The notes: generated from the letters alone by a model not told the origin. Shown: positions 9,001-26,423, numbered from the stretch's first letter. The stretch is DNA of 64,000 nt from Saccharothrix saharensis (GCF_006716745.1 NZ_VFPP01000001.1:8860968-8924967); one strand, 5' to 3'. Numbers and translations: made by a program.

Positions 9001-11331
9001 TCCGACCCCCGGCACCCGCTGCTCGGCGCGGCCGTCGAGTTGAGCGGTGGCGACGCCGTGGTGCTGACCGGTCGGGTCTCGGCCGGCGGTTGGCTCGCCG
9101 ACCACCGCGTGCGGGACGACGTGCTGCTGCCCGGCACGGCGTTCGCCGAGATGGCGCTCGCCGCCGGCGCGTTCACCGGGTGCCCCCACCTGGCGGAGCT
9201 GACGTTGTCCGCGCCGTTGGTGCTCGGTAGCGCACAGGTCCAGGTCACGGTCGGCGCACCGGAAGGTGGTCGTCGTCCCGTGACGATCCACTCCCGCCCG
9301 GACGCCGACTCGCCGTGGGAGCAGCACGCGACCGGCGCGCTGACCGGGGACGTCCCGGCGGCCGGTGCCTTCTCCTGGCCGGCCGACGCCGAGGCGGTGG
9401 ACCTCGACGGCGTCTACGAGCGGTTGGCGCTGCACGGCTACCACTACGGGCCGGCGTTCCAGGGGCTGAAGGCGTTGTTGCGGGCGGGCGACGACCTGTT
9501 CGCCGAGCTGGCCCCGCAGGAGGGCGACGGGTTCCTGGTGCACCCGGCGGTACTCGACGCCGCCCTGCACACGTTGCTGCCCGGGGTGGCGGACGACGAC
9601 GTGCCCGCCGTGCTGCCGTTCGCGTGGAGCGGGGTGACGGTGCACTCCACCGCACCCGCCGTCCGCGCGCGGCTGAGCCGGACCGGGTCGTCGGTGGCGC
9701 TGGTGCTGGCGGACGCGGCCGGCCGGCCGGTGCTGACGGTGGACGAGCTGGCGCTGCGGCCGATGGGCGGCCGGGTGGCCCGGGACGGGCTGCACGCCCT
9801 GACCTGGCGGCCCGTGACCGTGCCCGGCGACCTGCCGCCGCACGGCCTGACCGTGCACCGGGTGCCGGAGCTGGAGGCGCGTGAGGCGGTCCACCACACG
9901 CTCGACGTGCTGCGCCGGGCGGACCGGCCGCTGGCGGTCGTGGTGCGGGACGGGCTGCGGCACGCGGCCGTGCGCGGTCTGGTGCGCAGCGCGCAGGCCG
10001 AGCAACCCGGCCGGTTCACGCTGGTCACGGCGGACTCCGACGACCTGGTGGACACCGCGTTGCGGTTGGGTGAACCCGAGGTCGCGGTGCGCGGCGGGGA
10101 GGTGTCGGTGCCCCGCCTGGCCCGCACGCCGTCCGCCGACCGCCCGGTGGACTGGGGCGACGGGCCGGTGCTGGTCACCGGTGCGACCGGTGCCCTGGGC
10201 GCGATCCTGGCCCGGCACCTGGTCACGACCCACGGTGTGGCGGAACTCGTGCTGCTGAGCCGACGTGGTCCGGACGCGCCGGGCGCGGACCGGCTGGTCG
10301 CGGAACTGGACGCGAAGGTGCACCTGGTGGCGTGCGACGCGGCCGACCGGGACGCGCTCGCCGCCGTCGTGGAGCGGTACCGGCCGACGGCCGTCGTGCA
10401 CACGGCGGGCGTGGTCGACGACGGCACGCTCGCCGGGCTCACCGCCGAGCAGGTGGACCGGGTGCTGCGGCCCAAGGTCGACGCCGCGTGGCACCTGCAC
10501 GAGCTGGTCGGTGACGTGTCGGCGTTCGTGCTGTACTCGTCGGTCGCGGGCCTGCTCGGCACCGCGGGCCAGGCCAACTACGCGGCGGGCAACAGCTACC
10601 TGGACGCGTTGGCCGAGCACCGGCACGCGCTCGGCCTGCCCGCGACGTCCCTGGCGTGGGGCCTGTGGGAGACCGAGAGCGAGCTGTCCGGCGGTCTGTC
10701 CGAAGTGGACCTGCGGCGGCTGGCCCGGTCCGGCCTGTCGCCGTTGGGCGCGGACGAGGCGATGGAGCTGTTCGACGCCGCCCTGGCGCACGGCGCGCCG
10801 GTCCTCGCCGTGACCCGGTTCGACCAGGCGGCGTTGCGGGGTCGGGACGACCTGCCCGCGGTGCTGCGGGACGTGGTCCGCGTCCGCAGGGCCGCGCCGG
10901 CCCCGGCCGCTCCCGCCGCCGCCGACCTGGACCTGCCGTCGGTGGTGCGGACGCAGGTGGCGGCCGTGCTCGGGCACGACGACCCGGACGCGATCGACCC
11001 CCGGCGGGCGTTCACCGAGCTGGGCTTCGACTCGTTGACCGCGGTCGAGCTGCGCAACCGGCTCGGCGCGGCCACCGGGCTGACGCTGCCGACGACGGTG
11101 GTGTTCGACCACCCGAGCCCGGACGCGCTGGTCGAGCACCTGCGGTCGTTGACGTCGGCCGACGAGGAATCGCTGGTGGACCGCCTGGAAGCGGCGGTGC
11201 GCGCGGGCGAGCTGGACGACACCGCCCTGGACCGGCTGCGCGCCCTGCTCGGCGCGGGCACCGCACTGGACCCCGACCTCGACTCCGCTGACGACGACGC
11301 GTTGTTCGCGCTGGTCGACGAGCTGGACTAG
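1..11331 (+). CDS. Modular type I polyketide synthase, loading unit plus modules 1 and 2 (5' end outside window)
   Basis: The reading frame is open from base 1, so the start lies upstream. The order is: KS C-terminal end (1-150), AT (440-1340), ACP (1430-1650; Ser in GFDSLMG); module 1 KS (1690-2950, Cys in DTACSSS), AT (3195-4170), DH (4200-4960), KR (5395-5920), ACP (6135-6350); module 2 KS (6400-7680), AT (7925-8960), DH (8990-9760), KR (10165-10690), ACP (10930-11150); then an acidic docking tail. All three ATs carry GHSxGE and HAFH, the malonyl-CoA signature. DH1 has the intact HxxxGxxxxP motif. DH2 has Asp in place of its Gly. Both KRs keep the Rossmann glycines, the catalytic Ser/Tyr/Asn and the B-type Asp (LDD, VDD). 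The first KS end plus AT-ACP without reductive domains, and its GMGGTNCHV motif, resemble a KSQ-type loading module, but the diagnostic KS active site is outside the window. Confidence 0.97.
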   Translation, partial: PELRLAEHNLTVQTGQTSWPHPDRPLVAGVSSFGMGGTNCHVVVSEPPAPTTNANAPATAAEDGFAVVPVSGRTPEALRAHAALIRDTGGEPRDLGWSLATTRTSFEHRAVVLASDRASLDTGLDAVADGVPAPNVVSGTVADGTLGVVFTGQGAQRAGMGAELHRAFPVFAEAFDEVCAHLDPDLRDVITSGEGLDDTAWTQPALFAVEVAAYRLAESWGLAPQVVLGHSIGEIAAAHVAGILSLPDACALVSARGRLMGALPAGGAMVAVEAAEDELDLPDGVALAAVNGPRAVVLSGAEDAVLAYVGTVGHRTKQLTVSHAFHSPLMDPMLDEFRDVVRGLTFHPPVIPVVSTVRPDADLTDPEHWVRQVREPVRFLQAVRALDVTTLVEVGPDGVCSAMAADAGVRAFPMMRKGHDEVTTALTAFAAAHTRGVPVDWSALHVGRRVKLPTYPFQRERHWLDEEAAPVRVERSADAANLVLRHVAAVLGADPGKVDPRRPFRDLGFDSLMGVELRENLAAATGRALPTGLLFDHPTPQAVIAYLQDDDVAEETFEQRGQHDEPIAIVGMACRFPGGVESPEDLWRLVAEGRDAIGEFPTDRGWSGDLYHPDPDRSGTSYVREGGFLAGAAEFDPAFFGISPREALAMDPQQRLLLQTAWEAVERAGVDPESLRGSRTGVFVGGTAGDYGPRMHEASDQAEGHVLTGATPSVMSGRIAYQLGLVGPALTVDTACSSSLVALHLAVRSLRSGESSAAIAGGVTVMATPGMFLEFSRQHGLAADARCKSFSADADGTAWAEGVGVVMLERLSDARRNSRRVLAVIRGSAINSDGASNGLTAPNGRSQQHVIRQALADAGLEPAEVDLVEAHGTGTSLGDPIEAEAILATYGRDRDEPLWLGSLKSNIGHAQAAAGVGGVIKLVEAMRHGVMPRTLHVGEPTPKVDWTAGKVELLADAREWPEPRRAGISSFGISGTNAHLVLEQGDVHEPTRAEVTTPVPWVSSGRDAEAAVAGLDRVRGRTDVAEVARALAGRTRFDHRAVLVGTTPEDFATAAPLTGRAVPDGRTAVLFTGQGAQRAGMGRELYEAFPVFARALDEVVDAFAPHLDVPLKDLMFGDRPELHETRCTQPALFAFETALFRLAEHHGLVPDLVAGHSIGELVAAHVAGVLTLDDAARLVAARGRLMQAARPGGVMISVQAGEADLGELPAGVALAAVNSPTSLVLAGDEDAVTAFASRFPRARKLQVSHAFHSPHMDDVLDEFRAVAATVTHHEARIPVISTVTGAPLVPDADHWTRQIRGTVRFLDAVRGLERHGAAVFVEVGPDAVLAPLAQAAGVTAVSLGRANRPEPVTAVWGMAHAHAHGAPLDVASFVPGADRADDLPTYPFRRDHYWLTAQPRATGLVTTAVELAERDEVVLTGEVSLTAQPWLAGHVVNGSVLVPGTAFLELALAAGERVGLPRVEDLTLEAPLVVPETGSVPVQVTVREGRFTVHSRQDTWQRHASGTLTEAATAAEPFPWPPEVDEEPIDDAYDRLAALGYDYGDPFRGLRALWRDGDTVYAEVAITAPAKGFAVHPALLDAVLHPLVLEPAGEGRIRLPFAWSGVELNAAGATGLRVRITPDGGDTFAVDVADPAGVPLGRIDGITLRAVAKDALAGSSTFGVTWTEVAGDEPVGDLVVVPPAGTDDPRVAVRRALGLVKDWLAEEHDPGDRLVFHTRRSVAAQPGEPVGDLANAAVWGLVRVVQSEHPDRVVVVDAEDADAVPAAVATGEPQVAVRDGRHLVPRLTRTELGEPVRLHGTVLVTGGTGGLGALVARHLHDRHGVRDLLLVSRRGLDAPGARELAEELGARVAAVDVADREALAELLAGERITAVVHAAGVLDDATTTALTDEQVDRVLAPKALAARHLHELAGDVEAFVLFSSISGVLGTAGQGNYAAANTYLDALAAHRRAQGLPAVSLAWGLWDAGMGETLGEADLARWARAGVAPLDPKRGLALFDRALAGDAGLLVPAALDPSRVDGDVPPPLRGLVKRRAVKTVSTTLTEANALDLVRSLAAAALGHADGTAVDPEKAFRDQGFDSLAGVDLRNRLIAATGRKLPTTLVFDHPTPTALAAFLVAGNRKAERKVAARADEPIAIVGMACRYPGGVKSPEDLWRLVAEGRDAISEFPANRGWDVDALYDPDPEKLGTTYTRHGGFLHDADLFDAGFFGMAPREALATDPQQRLLLETAWEAFEDAGIDPTALRGSRSGVFTGVMYDDYASRLPETPDEVEGFLLAGNTSSVISGRLAYTYGLEGPAITVDTACSSSLVALHLAAQALRNGECDLALAGGVTVMAGPSTFIEFSRQRGLSADGRCKSFSADADGTGWSEGVGLLVVERLSDARKRGHRVLAVVRGSAVNSDGASNGLTAPNGPSQERVIEAALSAARLSPADVDLVEAHGTGTKLGDPIEAQALLATYGQDREEPLWLGSLKSNIGHAQAAAGVGGIIKVVQAMRHGVMPRTLHVGEPSPHVDWSSGAVELLTEPREWRAGRPRRAAVSSFGISGTNAHVVLEQGPEPAAADRVTPEVVPWVLSARDDEALRAQAAALHAHLVEHPDLDPADVGLTLSRRALLDRRAVVFGRDALLGDLPVGDGEGRGRTAFLFTGQGSQRVGMGRELYEASPVFRQALDDICAHLDPVLDRPLKAVLFAEPDSADSALLGQTAFTQAALFAVEVALYRFVEHHGVRPDYLFGHSVGEVAAAHVAGVLDLADACTLVAARGRAMQSARDDGAMAAIEATEDEVRASLHGVLAVAALNAPRSTVVSGDEAAVARAVAEWSARGRRTRRLPVSHAFHSPHMDEVLDAFRADLADVVFREPSITVVSDVTGEVATVEQLRSPEYWVRHIREAVRFLDGVRTLERLGVTEFVELGPDGVLTALTRQCLEREPGSAVAVLRAGRPELDHALSALGVLHTRGIPVTWDFGDARPVTLPGYRFQGRRFWLDAPRSTRSAGELGLSDPRHPLLGAAVELSGGDAVVLTGRVSAGGWLADHRVRDDVLLPGTAFAEMALAAGAFTGCPHLAELTLSAPLVLGSAQVQVTVGAPEGGRRPVTIHSRPDADSPWEQHATGALTGDVPAAGAFSWPADAEAVDLDGVYERLALHGYHYGPAFQGLKALLRAGDDLFAELAPQEGDGFLVHPAVLDAALHTLLPGVADDDVPAVLPFAWSGVTVHSTAPAVRARLSRTGSSVALVLADAAGRPVLTVDELALRPMGGRVARDGLHALTWRPVTVPGDLPPHGLTVHRVPELEAREAVHHTLDVLRRADRPLAVVVRDGLRHAAVRGLVRSAQAEQPGRFTLVTADSDDLVDTALRLGEPEVAVRGGEVSVPRLARTPSADRPVDWGDGPVLVTGATGALGAILARHLVTTHGVAELVLLSRRGPDAPGADRLVAELDAKVHLVACDAADRDALAAVVERYRPTAVVHTAGVVDDGTLAGLTAEQVDRVLRPKVDAAWHLHELVGDVSAFVLYSSVAGLLGTAGQANYAAGNSYLDALAEHRHALGLPATSLAWGLWETESELSGGLSEVDLRRLARSGLSPLGADEAMELFDAALAHGAPVLAVTRFDQAALRGRDDLPAVLRDVVRVRRAAPAPAAPAAADLDLPSVVRTQVAAVLGHDDPDAIDPRRAFTELGFDSLTAVELRNRLGAATGLTLPTTVVFDHPSPDALVEHLRSLTSADEESLVDRLEAAVRAGELDDTALDRLRALLGAGTALDPDLDSADDDALFALVDELD

Positions 11332-11339
11332 GAGACGAC

Positions 11340-20408
<9,069 letters not shown>

Positions 20409-20434
20409 CCACCCACGACATCGAGGAGAGAGCA

Positions 20435-23400
20435 GTGTCCAACGAGGAGCGGCTGGTCGAGTACCTGAAGTGGGTGACGGCGGACCTCCAGCAGGCCCGG
20501 CAGCGCATCGCCGAGCTGGAGACGCCCGAGCCGGTCGCGATCGTGGCGATGGCCTGCCGCTACCCCGGCGGCGTCACCTCGCCCGACGACCTGTGGCGGC
20601 TGGTCGCCGAGGGCCGGGACGGCATCACGCCGTGGCCGGCCGACCGCGGCTGGGACGTCGACCGGCTCTACGACCCGGAGCCGGGCGTGCCCGGCCGGAC
20701 CTACACCCGCGAAGGCGGCTTCGTCGACCACGCCACCGAGTTCGACGCGGCGTTCTTCGGCATCTCGCCGCGCGAGGCGCTGGGCATGGACCCGCAGCAG
20801 CGCGTGCTGCTGGAGACCGCGTGGGAGTTGTTCGAACGGGCGGGCATCGACACGGCCGCGTTGCGCGGCAGCCGCACGGGCGTGTTCGCGGGCGTGGGGG
20901 AGCAGAGCTACCTGGGCCTGGCCGGGCCGGAGGAGCTGGAAGGCTTCCTGATGACCGGCAAGCTGGGCAGCGTGGCGTCCGGGCGGATCGCCTACACGTT
21001 CGGCTTCGAGGGCCCGGCGGTCACGGTGGACACGGCGTGCTCGTCCTCGCTGGTGGCGCTGCACATGGCGGTCCGCTCGCTGCGGACGGGCGAGTCGACG
21101 TTGGCGGTGGCGGGCGGCTGCACGGTGTACGGCTCGCCCACCGGGTACGTCGACTTCTCCCGCCAGCGCGGTCTCGCGGCGGACGGCCGGTGCAAGTCGT
21201 TCGCCGCGGCGGCGGACGGCACCGGCTGGTCGGAGGGCGTCGGCCTGCTGCTGCTGGAGAAGCTGTCCGACGCCCGCCGCAACGGCCACCCGGTGCTGGC
21301 CGTGGTCCGGGGCAGCGCGATCAACCAGGACGGCGCGTCCAACGGCCTCACCGCCCCGAACGGCCCCGCGCAGGAACGCGTCATCCGCGCCGCCCTGGAC
21401 GACGCCCGGCTGTCCACCTCGGACGTCGACCTGGTGGAGGCGCACGGCACCGGCACCCGGCTCGGCGACCCGATCGAGGCGCAGGCGTTGCTGGCCACCT
21501 ACGGCCAGGGCCGGTCGACGCCGTTGCTGCTGGGCTCGCTGAAGTCCAACATCGGGCACAGCGTTGCCGCGGCCGGTGTCGGCGGCGTGATCAAGGTGGT
21601 GCAGGCGATGCGGCACGGCATCGCGCCGCGCACCCTGCACGTGGACGAGCCCACGCCCGTGGTCGACTGGTCGTCGGGGTCGGTGGAGCTGCTGCGGGAG
21701 TCGCGGCCGTGGCCGGAGGGCGACCGGCCGCGGCGGGCGGCGGTGTCGTCGTTCGGCGTCAGCGGCACCAACGCGCACGTGGTGCTGGAGCACGTGCCCG
21801 AGGAACCGGCGCCGGCCGCCGAAGCCGACGGTGAGCTGCCGTTCCTGCTGTCCGCGCGGTCGGCCGAGGCGCTGCGGGCGCAGGCGGAACGGCTGCGCGC
21901 CTTCCTCGCCGAACGCCCCGAGGTCTCCCCGGTCGACGTCGCCCACACCCTCGCCACCGGCCGCACGGCCCTGGAGCACCGCGGGGCGGTCGTGGCCCGT
22001 GACCGGGACGAGCTGCTGGCCGCGCTGGCGGCGTTCGACGGCGGTGTGCCGGTGCCGCAGCCGGGCCGGACCGCGTTCCTGTTCACCGGTCAGGGTGCTC
22101 AGCGCCCCGGCATGGGCCGTGACCTGCACGAACGCTTCCCGGCGTTCCGGCAGGCGTTCGACGGGGCGTGCGCGCTGCTCGATCCGCACCTGCCGACGCC
22201 GCTGAAGGACGTGGTGTTCGGCGACTCGGACCTGCTGCACCAGACCCGGTACACGCAGCCGGCGCTGTTCGCGTTCGAGGTGGCGTTGTTCCGGCTGCTG
22301 GAGGAGTGGGGCGTCCGGCCGGACCACGTGGCAGGCCACTCGCTCGGCGAGCTGACCGCCGCGCACGTCGCCGGTGTCTTCTCGCTGGAGGACGCGTGCA
22401 CGCTGGTCGCCGCGCGCGCCCGGCTGATCGGCGAGCTGCCGGAGGGCGGTGCGATGGTCGCCGTGGCCGCGCCCGCCGCCGACGTCGAGCCGCTGCTGAC
22501 GCCGCGGGTGGGGCTGGCCGCGGTGAACGGTCCGGCCTCCGTCGTGGTGTCCGGCGACGAGGACGCCGTGCTGGCGGTCGAGGCCGAGCTGCGCGCTCGC
22601 GGCCGCCGGACCAAGCGGCTCACGGTGAGCCATGCGTTCCACTCGCACCGGATGGAGCCCGCGCTGGAGGAGTTCCGCCGGGTCGCCGCGAAGATCACCT
22701 ACCACGCGCCGGTGATCCCGGTCGTGTCCAACGTGACCGGCGCGGCCGACGCCGACGTGACCTCGCCCGACTACTGGGTCCGGCACGTGCGCGAGGCGGT
22801 GCGGTTCGCCGACTGCGTGCGGACGTTGGCCGAGCGGGGCGTGACCACGTTCGTGGAGGTCGGCCCCGCCGCCGCGCTCACCCCGATGGTGCGCGAGACG
22901 GTGGACGCCACCGCGGTGGCGTTGCAGCGCGACGGACTGGTGACGGCGCTGGGCGAACTCCACGCGGCCGGGGTGCCGGTGGACTGGGCCGCGTTCTTCT
23001 CCGGCACGGGTGCGCGGCACGTGGAGCTGCCGACCTACCCGTTCCAGCGGCAGCGGTACTGGGTCGAGCACCAGGAGGCGGCCGACGTCGCCGAGCTGGG
23101 CGTGACGCGGGCGGACCACCCGCTGCTCGGCGCGGCGGTGCCGGTGGCGGGCGCGGACGAGGTCGTGTTCACCGGCAAGGTGTCCGTGCGCAGCCACCCG
23201 TGGCTGGACCGGCACCGCGTGCACGGTTGCGCGGTGCTGCCGTCGGCGGCGCTGGTGGAGCTGGCGATCCGCGCCGGCGACGAGGTCGACCTGCCTCGGC
23301 TGGCGTCGATGGACGTCCTCGCGCCGGTCGTCGTGCCGGACCGCGGCGGGGTGCAGGTCCAGGTGCGCGTCGCGAACGGCCAGCTGACCGTCCACACGCG

Positions 23401-26377
23401 ACTGGACGGCGACTGGGCGTTGAACGCCGCCGGGACGCTGGCCCCGGCCACCCACCCCACCTGGCCCGACGCCGGGGAGTGGACCGGGCTGGACACCGTG
23501 GCCCCCGACGGCTTCCGCCTGCACCCGTCGCTGCTGGACGCCGCCCTGCGGCTGGTCGGCGACGGCGACGCGGTGCACTGGCGGGACGTGGAGCTGCACG
23601 CCACCGGTGCGTCGGACGTGCGGGTCCACGTGGACGGCGACCGCGTCCTGCTCGCCGACCCGAGCGGCGGACCGGTGGCCACGATCGGGTCCGTGCGGCT
23701 GCGGCCCACGGCCGCCGAGGCCGTGGTCGACGCCCTGCTGCGCCCGCAGGACGCGCTGCTGGACGTGGCGTGGGAGCCGGTGGAGCTACCGCCGTCCGAC
23801 GTCACGCCGCGGGTGGTCCGGTGGCTGCCCGACCGCGACCTGCCCGACGCCGACCTGCACAGCCGGGCCGCGTCCGCGTTGGCCGACCTGCGGGGTGACG
23901 CGCCGTTCGTGGCGGTGACCCGCGGCGCGATGCGTGACGTCACGGACGTGGACGGCGCGGCGCTGTGGGGGCTCGCGCGGTCGGCGCAGTCCGAGCAGCC
24001 GGGCCGGATCGTGCTGGTGGACGTCGACGACGACCCCGCGTCGGAGGCCGCGATCCCGGCCGTCGTCGCGGCCGGCGTGTCGCAAGCGGTGGTGCGGCGC
24101 GGTGTCGTGCACGTGCCGAAGCTGCGGCGCGCGCAGGTCGGCCGCACGGCGTGGCCGGTCGACGGCGCGGTCCTGATCACCGGCGGCACCGGCACGCTCG
24201 GCGCGATGGTCGCCCGGCACCTGGTCCGGCGGGGCGTGCGGGAGCTGCTGCTCACCAGCCGTCGTGGCCCGGACTCGCCCGGTGCGGCGGACCTGCGCGA
24301 CGAGCTGACGTCCCTGGGCGCGTCCGTCCGGATCGTCGCGTGCGACGCGGCCGACCGGGCCCAGCTCGAAGCCGCTATCGCCGACACCCGCCTGACCGGC
24401 GTCGTGCACACGGCGGGCGTCATCGACGACGCCCTGATCGGCGACCTGACCCCGGAGCGGCTCGCCGCCGTGCTGCGGCCCAAGGCCGACGCCGCCCGGC
24501 ACTTGCACGAGCTGACCCGCGGCCACGACCTGACGGCGTTCGTGCTGTTCTCGTCCATCGCCGGGGTCATCGGCGGCGCGGGCCAGGGCAACTACGCCGC
24601 CGCGAACGCCTACCTCGACGGCCTGGCCGCCCACCGCGCCGCGCTCGGCCTGCCCGCCACCTCCGTCGCCTGGGGCCTGTGGGCCGAGTCCAGCGGCATC
24701 ACCAGCGGGCTGAGCGAGCTGGACCGGGCCCGCATCGCCCGCGCCGGCTTCCGGCCCGTGGAGACCGAGCAGGGCCTGGCGATGCTGGACGCCGCCGTGG
24801 CGTCGGGCGTGCCGGCCCTCGTGGGCGCGCCGCTGGACCTGGCCGCCCTGAGGGCGCGGCCGGACCAGGCGCCGGCGCTGCTGCGGACCCTGCTGCCCCC
24901 GGTCCGGCCGGTCGCGCGCACCGGCGCGCCCGTGCCGAACCTGGCCGAGCTGCCCGCGGCCGAGCGGTGGGCGGTGGTCGGCGAGCTGGTGCGGCGGGAG
25001 GTCGCGTCCGTGCTGGGCCTGCCCGGCGAGGTGGAGGACAAGCCGTTCCCCGACCTGGGCTTCGACTCGCTGCTGTCGGTCGAGCTGCGCAACCGGGTCG
25101 CCGCCGCCACCGGGCTGGCCCTGCCCGCGACCGTCGTCTTCGACCACCCGACGCCCGGCGCGTTGACCGCCTTCCTGGCGGGCGCGGCCGGTGCGGCGGA
25201 CGTGGACTACGACGAGGTGCTCGCCGAGGACGTCCGGCCCGCCGAGCAGGTGGTGCGCACGGTCGACGAGCCGGAGAACGTGCTGCTCACGGGGGCGACC
25301 GGGTTCGTCGGGGCGTTCCTGCTGCGGGAGCTGCTGAAGGCGTCCGCGGCGACCGTGCACTGCCTGGTGCGCGCCGCCGACGAGGCCGAGGGCCTGCGCA
25401 AGGTCGAGGCGAACCTGCGCTGGTACCGGTTGTGGGACGAGGTGGACGCGACCCGGCTGCGCGTGGTGCCCGGCGACCTGTCCCAGCCGCGCCTCGGCCT
25501 GTCCGAGCAGACCTACGACCGGCTGGCGCGCGAGGTGGACGCGGTCTACCACGCGGGCGCGACGGTGAACTGGCTGCGGCCGTACACCGAGCTGCGCGCG
25601 CCGAACGTGCACGGCACGCAGGAGGTGCTGCGGCTGGCCGCCCGGCACCGGACCGTGCCGGTGCACCACCTGTCCACGACCGGTGTGTTCGCCGGTGCCC
25701 GCGAACCGGGCGTGCCGCTGACGGTGGACGACCCGACGGGCCCGCCGGACGCGCTGCCCAGCGGCTACCTGCGCAGCAAGTGGGTGGCCGAGCACCTGGT
25801 CGCCCAGGCGGCCGAACGGGGACTGCCGGTGCGCGTGTACCGGGTCGACCTGGTCTCCGGCGACCAGGTCAACGGCGCCTGCCAGACCCGGGACTTCGTG
25901 TGGCTGGCCACCAAGGGCCTGGTCCAGGCGGGCGCGGTGCCCACGGGCCTGGACGGCACGGTGCCGATGGTGCCGGTCGACTACGCGGCGGCCGCGGTCG
26001 TGCGGCTGTCGCGCGAGTCCGGCGGGGTGTTCCACCTCTACAACCCGGGCCGGGTGAGCTGGCGGGAGATCGTGGCCCGGCTGCGCGCCCACGGCTACCG
26101 GCTGGAGGAGCGCGAGTGGGCGCGGTGGCGGCGGGACGTGCTGGCCGACCGGGACAACGCCCTGATCCCGCTGCTGGACGCGTTCGAGCTGATGGTCGCC
26201 GACAACGCGGGCTTCTACCCGGCGGTGGACGTGTCGAAGACCGAGCAGGCGCTGGCGGGGACCTCCATCACCTGCCCGCCGGTCACCGGTGACCTGGTCG
26301 ACACCTACATCAGGTTCTTCGCCGAGACCGGCTACTACCCGCCGAGCCGCGAGTTCGCGCTGGTCGCGGGCGCGTGA
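20435..26377 (+). CDS. Modular type I polyketide synthase, module 5 with terminal thioester reductase
   Basis: The gene starts at a GTG with GAGGAGAG upstream, 26 bases after the preceding gene. The 1980-residue product has an N-terminal docking helix, KS (20525-21795, Cys in DTACSSS), AT (22060-23055, GHSLGE and HAFHS, malonyl), a short DH (23090-23745), an active-looking KR (24165-24690, TGGTGTLG, IDD B-type motif, Ser/Tyr/Asn present), ACP (24985-25180, GFDSLLS) and a thioester reductase domain (25260-26377). The reductase shows GATGFVG for NADPH binding and a YLRSK catalytic Tyr-Lys pair, like Lys2/CAR-type reductases. It should release the chain as an aldehyde or, after a second reduction, an alcohol, replacing the usual thioesterase. 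The DH keeps HxxxGxxxxP but lacks the central GYxYGPxFxGL region and has Arg where the second catalytic-site residue is usually His/Gln, so the beta-hydroxyl probably remains. Confidence 0.97.
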   Translation: MSNEERLVEYLKWVTADLQQARQRIAELETPEPVAIVAMACRYPGGVTSPDDLWRLVAEGRDGITPWPADRGWDVDRLYDPEPGVPGRTYTREGGFVDHATEFDAAFFGISPREALGMDPQQRVLLETAWELFERAGIDTAALRGSRTGVFAGVGEQSYLGLAGPEELEGFLMTGKLGSVASGRIAYTFGFEGPAVTVDTACSSSLVALHMAVRSLRTGESTLAVAGGCTVYGSPTGYVDFSRQRGLAADGRCKSFAAAADGTGWSEGVGLLLLEKLSDARRNGHPVLAVVRGSAINQDGASNGLTAPNGPAQERVIRAALDDARLSTSDVDLVEAHGTGTRLGDPIEAQALLATYGQGRSTPLLLGSLKSNIGHSVAAAGVGGVIKVVQAMRHGIAPRTLHVDEPTPVVDWSSGSVELLRESRPWPEGDRPRRAAVSSFGVSGTNAHVVLEHVPEEPAPAAEADGELPFLLSARSAEALRAQAERLRAFLAERPEVSPVDVAHTLATGRTALEHRGAVVARDRDELLAALAAFDGGVPVPQPGRTAFLFTGQGAQRPGMGRDLHERFPAFRQAFDGACALLDPHLPTPLKDVVFGDSDLLHQTRYTQPALFAFEVALFRLLEEWGVRPDHVAGHSLGELTAAHVAGVFSLEDACTLVAARARLIGELPEGGAMVAVAAPAADVEPLLTPRVGLAAVNGPASVVVSGDEDAVLAVEAELRARGRRTKRLTVSHAFHSHRMEPALEEFRRVAAKITYHAPVIPVVSNVTGAADADVTSPDYWVRHVREAVRFADCVRTLAERGVTTFVEVGPAAALTPMVRETVDATAVALQRDGLVTALGELHAAGVPVDWAAFFSGTGARHVELPTYPFQRQRYWVEHQEAADVAELGVTRADHPLLGAAVPVAGADEVVFTGKVSVRSHPWLDRHRVHGCAVLPSAALVELAIRAGDEVDLPRLASMDVLAPVVVPDRGGVQVQVRVANGQLTVHTRLDGDWALNAAGTLAPATHPTWPDAGEWTGLDTVAPDGFRLHPSLLDAALRLVGDGDAVHWRDVELHATGASDVRVHVDGDRVLLADPSGGPVATIGSVRLRPTAAEAVVDALLRPQDALLDVAWEPVELPPSDVTPRVVRWLPDRDLPDADLHSRAASALADLRGDAPFVAVTRGAMRDVTDVDGAALWGLARSAQSEQPGRIVLVDVDDDPASEAAIPAVVAAGVSQAVVRRGVVHVPKLRRAQVGRTAWPVDGAVLITGGTGTLGAMVARHLVRRGVRELLLTSRRGPDSPGAADLRDELTSLGASVRIVACDAADRAQLEAAIADTRLTGVVHTAGVIDDALIGDLTPERLAAVLRPKADAARHLHELTRGHDLTAFVLFSSIAGVIGGAGQGNYAAANAYLDGLAAHRAALGLPATSVAWGLWAESSGITSGLSELDRARIARAGFRPVETEQGLAMLDAAVASGVPALVGAPLDLAALRARPDQAPALLRTLLPPVRPVARTGAPVPNLAELPAAERWAVVGELVRREVASVLGLPGEVEDKPFPDLGFDSLLSVELRNRVAAATGLALPATVVFDHPTPGALTAFLAGAAGAADVDYDEVLAEDVRPAEQVVRTVDEPENVLLTGATGFVGAFLLRELLKASAATVHCLVRAADEAEGLRKVEANLRWYRLWDEVDATRLRVVPGDLSQPRLGLSEQTYDRLAREVDAVYHAGATVNWLRPYTELRAPNVHGTQEVLRLAARHRTVPVHHLSTTGVFAGAREPGVPLTVDDPTGPPDALPSGYLRSKWVAEHLVAQAAERGLPVRVYRVDLVSGDQVNGACQTRDFVWLATKGLVQAGAVPTGLDGTVPMVPVDYAAAAVVRLSRESGGVFHLYNPGRVSWREIVARLRAHGYRLEEREWARWRRDVLADRDNALIPLLDAFELMVADNAGFYPAVDVSKTEQALAGTSITCPPVTGDLVDTYIRFFAETGYYPPSREFALVAGA

Positions 26378-26378
26378 C

Positions 26379-26423
26379 CGGACCGGCGACCCTGGCGCTC
26401 ACGCGGTCAGGGTCGCCGGTCCG
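26379..26423. terminator. Bidirectional hairpin between PKS operon and MOSC gene
   Basis: A perfect 16-bp inverted repeat (26379-26394 and 26408-26423) encloses a 13-base loop, two bases after the PKS stop codon. The right arm lies inside the end of the convergent MOSC gene, so one hairpin could end transcripts from both directions. There is no U-tract, as is usual in high-GC actinomycetes. Confidence 0.75.

Noticed and set aside
7534..11139. A 1201-residue antisense frame within the first PKS gene
   Set aside because: Shadow of KS, AT, DH and KR sequence; no motif of its own.
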